Assembly: GCA_964486825.1 (NCBI GenBank)
Contig: CAZAQS010000078.1
Location: 1-18,677, forward strand
Origin: CAZAQS01 sp964486825
GTDB taxonomy: Bacteria > Chloroflexota > Anaerolineae > Anaerolineales > UBA4823
Direction of reading: 5' to 3'
DNA: 18,677 nucleotides
Positions 14,393-18,677 of the stretch are shown piece by piece (position 1 is the stretch's first letter; every line of letters begins with the position of its first letter). The translations under genes were made by a program, and so were the position numbers. The notes beneath the pieces were generated by a model. The model had not been told where the DNA came from and did not search any database. It saw only the letters and a program-made list of their open reading frames with translations.

Positions 14393-15497
14393 GAAAAGCT
14401 CTGAGCCTGTGAAGGAAGAGTCTGCTCAATTTGGGACTTCCTTATCTGCTCAGTCAATAGAAGTCCTTTGGATAGGAGGTGTGGGAGGCATGGAGGAAAA
14501 TCTGGTCGAGCGAGCGGGAATACCCTTTCGGGCAATCCCGGCGGCAGGTGTACACGGGGTCGGGTTGCAAGCCCTGCCCGGTAATTTGCTGCAGCTTGGC
14601 CGTGGTTTTATGAGTGCACGCCAGATTATCCGCCGCTTCAGACCTGATGTATTGTTGTTCACGGGGGGCTACCTGGCAGTCCCGGTGGCAATGGCTGCGC
14701 GTACACCCATCCCGGGGATAAAACGGCCTCGCAGCCTGCTTTACGTGCCAGATATTGAGCCTGGACTCGCGATCAAGACGGTGGCGCGCTTCGCAGACCA
14801 AATCACTACCACTGTCTCCGAGACCTCTGAATGGTTGCCTAGCAAGGCGCAGGTAATTGTTACCGGTTATCCATTGCGAAACGATATGCGGGCTTGGGAT
14901 CGAGAAGAAGCCAGACAGCATTTTGGCCTCGAGCCCGACATTCCAGTATTGCTGGTCTTTGGCGGAAGTAAAGGCGCCCGCTCTTTGAACCGTTCTTTAT
15001 TGAAAGCTTTGCCGGAGTTCCTGGTTGAAATGCAAGTGATCCATCTATCAGGCCAGCTAGATTGGCCGGAAGTGGAGAGGTCTCGTGAGGGCCTATCGGC
15101 TGAATTGGCCGATCGCTACCATGCCTATCCTTATTTGCATGAAGAGATGGGCGCTGCTATGACGGTCGCCGATCTGGTAGTGTCTCGAGCAGGAGCCTCA
15201 ACTTTGGGCGAGTTGCCCTTTTACGGCTTGCCAGCAGTTTTAGTGCCTTACCCTCATGCCTGGCGTTACCAGAAAGTGAATGCCACCTATCTTGCAAGGC
15301 GGGGCGCTGCCGTGATTGTGGAAGATGAGGCGATCAGCGCTAATTTGCTGGATGTGGTAAGAGATTTGATGCGCTCAGCTACCCGTCGTGAAGAGATGCG
15401 CCGGGAGATGAAATCCCTTGCTCAACCTCAGGCAGCAGATTGTATTGCCAGCCTGTTGGTTCACCTGGCAGAAAACAGCCCCAGGGAGGGGTGCTAG
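14316..15497 (+). CDS. murG: UDP-GlcNAc--lipid I GlcNAc transferase MurG, divergent
   Basis: MurG (GT28, GT-B fold) adds GlcNAc to lipid I on the inner membrane face. The 393 residues show LLICAGGTGGGVYPALAV at the N-terminus, FTGGYLAVPVAMAA (115-128), VTGYPLRNDM (182-191), the C-domain loop LVFGGSKGARSLN (213-225), and ADLVVSRAGASTLGELPFYGLPA (285-307). Several usual motifs differ: the His of GGTGGH is Gly13, HEQN is replaced by YVPD (143-146), and the region before QKVNA reads HAWRY instead of the common D-H/R-Q. A non-conserved insert of about 20 residues lies at 28-47. The start is GTG with AGGAG 10 nt upstream, inside the ftsW gene. Given the gene context, MurG remains the best call. Confidence 0.92.
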   Translation: MRLLICAGGTGGGVYPALAVLQALTKKSSEPVKEESAQFGTSLSAQSIEVLWIGGVGGMEENLVERAGIPFRAIPAAGVHGVGLQALPGNLLQLGRGFMSARQIIRRFRPDVLLFTGGYLAVPVAMAARTPIPGIKRPRSLLYVPDIEPGLAIKTVARFADQITTTVSETSEWLPSKAQVIVTGYPLRNDMRAWDREEARQHFGLEPDIPVLLVFGGSKGARSLNRSLLKALPEFLVEMQVIHLSGQLDWPEVERSREGLSAELADRYHAYPYLHEEMGAAMTVADLVVSRAGASTLGELPFYGLPAVLVPYPHAWRYQKVNATYLARRGAAVIVEDEAISANLLDVVRDLMRSATRREEMRREMKSLAQPQAADCIASLLVHLAENSPREGC

Positions 15498-15499
15498 AT

Positions 15500-16033
15500 A
15501 TGGTGACTCTCACCTTTTTCTTCTACTTCCTGGCAACAATGTTTGCGGTGATTGGGGCCATGCGGGGATGGTCGCGCGAACTCCTGGTCACTTTTAGTGT
15601 GATCGTATCGATCTTCATCATAAATGTAGTGGAGAGGTATCTGCCAGTGGTTAGCGCCTTCGTTCAAGTCGGCGGTGCAGGCCAGTTTTGGTTCAGGACA
15701 ATTATCATCGTGGTCCTGGTTTTTTTCGGGTACCAGACTCCCAATATTACCCGCATAGCAGGGAGCCGCTTCGTACGAGAACGTTTTCAAGATTCTCTAT
15801 TGGGCCTGTTCTTAGGCGCTTTGAACGGATATTTGATTGTGGGTACCATGTGGTATTTCCTTCACCAGGCAGGCTATCCCTTCCCGGATATCAGCCCGCC
15901 TCCGGGTGGTACAGAGCAGGGCCAGGCTGCCATGCGGTTGCTTGAAATTATGCCACCGACCTGGTTGGAGCCGCCAATCGTTTATTTTGCTGTAGCCCTG
16001 GCGTTCTTATTCGTGATTGTTGTATTTATCTAA
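15500..16033 (+). CDS. CvpA-like integral membrane protein
   Basis: This 177-residue protein has about four membrane segments. The first pair frames GAMRGWSRELL, similar to the G-x-x-RG-x-x-R-E-L signature of the CvpA (colicin V production) family, and a later RERFQDSLLGLFLGALNGYLI resembles the second conserved CvpA stretch. The C-terminus ends in a last hydrophobic helix. I chose the ATG at 15500, 2 bp after the murG stop, with GGAGG 10 nt upstream; an in-frame ATG at 15440 would add 20 residues inside murG and is unlikely. Its stop overlaps the murC ATG (TAATG). CvpA-family proteins affect envelope integrity in other bacteria; a role in septal wall synthesis here is inference from context. 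Confidence 0.65.
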   Translation: MVTLTFFFYFLATMFAVIGAMRGWSRELLVTFSVIVSIFIINVVERYLPVVSAFVQVGGAGQFWFRTIIIVVLVFFGYQTPNITRIAGSRFVRERFQDSLLGLFLGALNGYLIVGTMWYFLHQAGYPFPDISPPPGGTEQGQAAMRLLEIMPPTWLEPPIVYFAVALAFLFVIVVFI

Positions 16034-17442
16034 TGTATGGAGTGGGTGATGTGGTTGATGTGCATTTGATTGGAATTGCTGGGAGCGGCTTATCTGCCAT
16101 TGCTCGCTTTCTGTTGGAGAGCGGGTTCTCGGTCAGCGGCTCCGATCGACAGGCCTCCCCAATTTTGGAAAGCCTGTCTAAAGCTGGCGCGCGCGTCTAT
16201 GTAGGTCACGATCCTGAAAATGTTTCCGGCGCTAGCCTGGTAGTACGCTCCTCGGCCATTCCTGATGATAACGTTGAGGTTCAGGCAGCGTTGGCAGCCA
16301 ATATCCCGGTATTGAAGCGGGCGGATTTCCTGGGAACCCTGATGGATGAGCGTACAGGAATTGCAGTCGCCGGTACGCATGGAAAAACTACCACGACAGC
16401 CATGGTCGCCTGGATGCTGTCTTCATTAGGTCAGGACCCCTCCTATATCATCGGCAGCGATTCGCGCAACCTTGGCACAAATGCGCGAGCTGGAAAAGGC
16501 CCTGCTTTTGTCATTGAGGCGGATGAATATGATCGCATGTTCCTGGGATTAAAACCGAAGGTTGCCGTAATAACGAATGTGGAATACGACCATCCGGATT
16601 TTTTCCTGGCTAAGGAGGATTATTTCCAGGCCTTTTCTGAATTTGCTTCGAGCCTGGAAGATGATGGTGTGCTTCTGGTGTGTGGAGATGATTCTGGCGC
16701 TTCACGCTTGCTACAAGAAGCCGGCGCGCACGGGATCAAAGCTTTAGCTTACGGGATATGCGACCAAGACTACGATTATTATGCCCATGGTATGGCCCAT
16801 AATCCGGTAGGCGGATTAACCTTTGAAGTAATCATACGGAGCCGCAGTTCAGAGCCAATGCGGATCGCCCTACAGGTGCCGGGAGAGCATAACGTCCGTA
16901 ATTGCCTGGCGGCGCTGGCTGTTGCAGACCAGTTGGGATTGCCCTTGAACGAGGCAGCCCGTGCGCTATCCGCTTTCAAAGGCACCGGGCGTCGCTTCGA
17001 AGTCCTCGGGGAGGCCAACGGGATTACCGTTATTGATGACTACGCTCACCACCCCACTGAGATCCGGGCGACCCTGTCTGCTGCAAGAGCTCGTTTCCCA
17101 GGCAGGCAGCTGTGGGTGGTATGGCAACCGCATACCTATTCCCGTACCCGCTCATTGTTCGCGGATTTTGCGACTGCTTTCATCGAAGCAAACCATGTCG
17201 TGGTGACAGAGGTTTACGCGGCACGGGAACCCGTCGAGGCTGATTTTTCAGCTCTACATGTCGTTCAAGCAATGGACCATCCGGATGCTTATTTTATTCC
17301 TGACTTGACCCAAACCACAGCTTTCTTACTTACTCACATGGATCAGGGGGATGTACTGTTGGTTCTCTCCGCAGGGGATGCGGATCAAGTCAGCGCACAG
17401 GTGCTGGCAGCGTTGAGGGAAAGGAGCCGTACGGATGACTGA
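16033..17442 (+). CDS. murC: UDP-N-acetylmuramate--L-alanine ligase MurC
   Basis: MurC adds L-Ala to UDP-MurNAc, the first step of stem peptide synthesis. The 469 residues show HLIGIAGSGLSAIARFL (11-27), the ATP loop GTHGKTTTT (114-122), EADEYDR, NVEYDHPDFF, GEHNVRNCLAAL, the family hallmark DDYAHHPTEI and WQPHTYSRTRSLF. The ATG at 16033 overlaps the preceding stop by one base (TAATG) and has no clear ribosome binding site, so it may depend on re-initiation; a GTG at 16051 with GGAG 8 nt upstream is an alternative start that keeps all motifs. An AAGGAG for the next ORF lies inside its 3' end. Confidence 0.96.
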   Translation: MYGVGDVVDVHLIGIAGSGLSAIARFLLESGFSVSGSDRQASPILESLSKAGARVYVGHDPENVSGASLVVRSSAIPDDNVEVQAALAANIPVLKRADFLGTLMDERTGIAVAGTHGKTTTTAMVAWMLSSLGQDPSYIIGSDSRNLGTNARAGKGPAFVIEADEYDRMFLGLKPKVAVITNVEYDHPDFFLAKEDYFQAFSEFASSLEDDGVLLVCGDDSGASRLLQEAGAHGIKALAYGICDQDYDYYAHGMAHNPVGGLTFEVIIRSRSSEPMRIALQVPGEHNVRNCLAALAVADQLGLPLNEAARALSAFKGTGRRFEVLGEANGITVIDDYAHHPTEIRATLSAARARFPGRQLWVVWQPHTYSRTRSLFADFATAFIEANHVVVTEVYAAREPVEADFSALHVVQAMDHPDAYFIPDLTQTTAFLLTHMDQGDVLLVLSAGDADQVSAQVLAALRERSRTDD

Positions 17443-17650
17443 AGTAAAACCGAGAACTTCAAGCGGATGCTCCCGATCTGGTATCTATCGCTCCTCGGAT
17501 ACTGAAGCCGGTTTATTAGACGCCCTATGCCTGGCAACGGTAGGAGAAGCGGAAGCGACTATAAAAAGAGATCGCCATACGAAGTTAAAGCCTACGACGC
17601 ACTCGATAGAAATTGTGAAGCAGCTAATCGAGTTCATCCAAGGCTTATAA
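17435..17650 (+). CDS. Small ORF of unknown function between murC and murB
   Basis: I do not recognise this 71-residue protein. It is soluble, begins with a Ser/Arg-rich polar stretch (about 1-22), then LLDALCLATVGEAEATI, a basic segment and a hydrophobic helix-like end (SIEIVKQLIEFIQGL). It has no membrane segment or known motif. Translation signals are strong: AAGGAG (17421-17426) lies 8 nt before the ATG, and the ATG overlaps the murC stop by 8 bp, which fits coupling. Against it, codon choice (aga, ata, cta, acg) looks unlike the neighbours. It may be a lineage-specific gene, or a spacer that kept only the start signals. murB begins 37 bp after its stop. Confidence 0.5.
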   Translation: MTEVKPRTSSGCSRSGIYRSSDTEAGLLDALCLATVGEAEATIKRDRHTKLKPTTHSIEIVKQLIEFIQGL

Positions 17651-17687
17651 GCGGTAGATGCTTTTGTAAAGAAATTGGAGAGGTAGC

Positions 17688-18677
17688 GTGCAGGTAAGCA
17701 TGATCGAGCAGCCAGAAAATATCGATCCACCATCCCAAAGACTGCCCATAGAGCAGTTCAGGAGGTTGTTTGGTGAGCGCCTTCAGGAGAAGGCCTTGCT
17801 GGCGCGGTTTACCTCTGCGCGGATTGGCGGCCCGGCGGATGCGCTTGTAGTTGTAAACAGCGCTGAAGAACTTGGCGAGGCTGCATTAGCTCTTTGGGGG
17901 CTCGAGCAGTCCTTTATTGTGCTTGGTGGCGGCTCGAACGTTTTGGTCAGCGATGCAGGCGTGCGCCAGGTGGTCATCCTCAACCGGGCGAAAATCATCC
18001 GTTTCGAGGAGCAGGAGGATCAACCAGTCGTGTGGGCTGAATCGGGCGCCAGCCTGGGTGTAATTGCCCGACAAGCCTCAGCGCGGGGCTTTGCTGGTCT
18101 TGAATGGGCAGCCGGGATACCTGGCACCTTGGGTGGGGCGGTGGCTGGAAATGCTGGGGCTCATGGAAGCGACATGGCAGAAAGCCTGATATTGGCAGAG
18201 ATCTTGCATCGTTCTGAGTTGCCGGGTATGGCGCGCCTTAAGGGTGAGGTCGCTTCCAGGGAGACCTGGACGGCGGACAGGTTGGAGCTATCGTATCGCA
18301 GCAGCACCCTCAAGAGCAAGCCGGGAGAGGCGGTAGTGCTTGCAGCCCTTCTTCGCCTGGGGCGGAGCATGCCAGATAACCAGGTCGAAATTCAAGCTAG
18401 GATGACAGCTTTCAACGAGCAGCGCCGCCGGACCCAGCCACCCGGAGCTAGCATGGGTTCCATGTTTAAAAATCCCCCTGGCGATTACGCTGGTAGATTG
18501 ATCGATGCGGCAGGTCTTAAGGGTACCCGAATCGGGGACGCCGAGATCAGCCGTTTGCATGCCAACTTCTTCATCAATCATGGACAAGCCCGTGCAAAGG
18601 ATGTCCAAGCTTTAGTGGAGCTTGCCCGTAGCCGCGTGGCTGAAATGTTTTCGATCAATCTCGAGACTGAAATCGAA
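17688..18677 (+). CDS. murB: UDP-N-acetylenolpyruvoylglucosamine reductase MurB, 3' partial
   Basis: MurB is the FAD- and NADPH-dependent reductase that forms UDP-MurNAc. The frame is open to the window edge, giving 330 residues, already about the full length of the family. Motifs in order: ARFTSARIGGPADALV (39-54), the FAD loop LGGGSNVLVSDAG (79-91), GLEWAAGIPGTLGGAVAGNAGAHG (137-160), the substrate Arg in YRSS (203-206), GASMGSMFKNP with the proton-donor Ser258, and INLETEIE (323-330) with the C-terminal catalytic Glu. It resembles type II MurB. GTG 17688 is the first start in the frame and has GGAG 7 nt upstream; ATG 17700 is an alternative with poorer spacing. The stop must lie just beyond 18677. 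Confidence 0.95.
   Translation, partial: MQVSMIEQPENIDPPSQRLPIEQFRRLFGERLQEKALLARFTSARIGGPADALVVVNSAEELGEAALALWGLEQSFIVLGGGSNVLVSDAGVRQVVILNRAKIIRFEEQEDQPVVWAESGASLGVIARQASARGFAGLEWAAGIPGTLGGAVAGNAGAHGSDMAESLILAEILHRSELPGMARLKGEVASRETWTADRLELSYRSSTLKSKPGEAVVLAALLRLGRSMPDNQVEIQARMTAFNEQRRRTQPPGASMGSMFKNPPGDYAGRLIDAAGLKGTRIGDAEISRLHANFFINHGQARAKDVQALVELARSRVAEMFSINLETEIE

Noticed and set aside
14454..14921. 155-codon open frame on the - strand inside murG
   Set aside because: Antisense to a clear conserved gene, with no family-like sequence; considered a shadow.
1..18677. CRISPR arrays, insertion sequences, prophage or attachment sites
   Set aside because: No spaced direct-repeat array, transposase-like frame, terminal inverted repeats or tRNA-linked duplication was seen anywhere in the window.

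Overview
This window is a chromosomal housekeeping segment of a bacterium that looks like Chloroflexota, most likely class Anaerolineae. I base that on the overall flavour of the proteins (RNase Y next to RecX, a MurG with atypical motifs, a CvpA-like gene inside the wall-synthesis cluster), the moderate GC content and the mixed ATG/GTG/TTG starts. I ran no database search, so the taxonomic call is inference.

Layout. From 1 to about 600 is the 3' part of a metallo-beta-lactamase-fold hydrolase on the + strand. It converges on rny (RNase Y, - strand), and a 12-bp hairpin with T-tracts on both sides (630-667) probably serves as a shared bidirectional terminator. recX lies upstream of rny on the - strand, with a good sigma-70-like promoter at 3031-3059. 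About 730 bp without a convincing gene follow (2900-3630). Next comes a + strand pair: a low-molecular-weight phosphotyrosine-phosphatase-like protein and a fructosamine-kinase-family protein, which look like a small protein-deglycation operon.

From about 5137 to the end of the window is a division and cell wall (dcw) cluster, all on the + strand: mraZ, rsmH, an ftsL-like gene, ftsI (class B PBP), murF, mraY, murD, ftsW, murG, a CvpA-like membrane gene, murC, an unrecognised 71-codon ORF, and murB, which runs off the end. Many junctions overlap (ATGA, TAATG, 19 bp, 77 bp), so this is probably one long translationally coupled operon. It is headed by a TTGCAA-17 bp-TATACT promoter. Three 10-bp-spaced GTGG repeats lie just downstream of the predicted start of transcription and match the known pattern of MraZ operators. 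The genes supply the soluble Mur ligases and reductase (MurC, D, F, B), the lipid I and II enzymes (MraY, MurG), and the septal synthase pair FtsW-FtsI with its FtsL-like partner. murE, ddl and ftsQ/A/Z are not in the window, and murE is missing from its usual place between ftsI and murF.

Nothing here is clearly a new system. The points most worth checking are the divergent motifs of MurG (and one His in MraY), the 77-nt out-of-frame overlap of ftsW with the MurG nucleotide-binding loop, the small ORF with a strong ribosome binding site between murC and murB, the MraZ operator followed by a switch-like leader, and the phosphatase-kinase pair.
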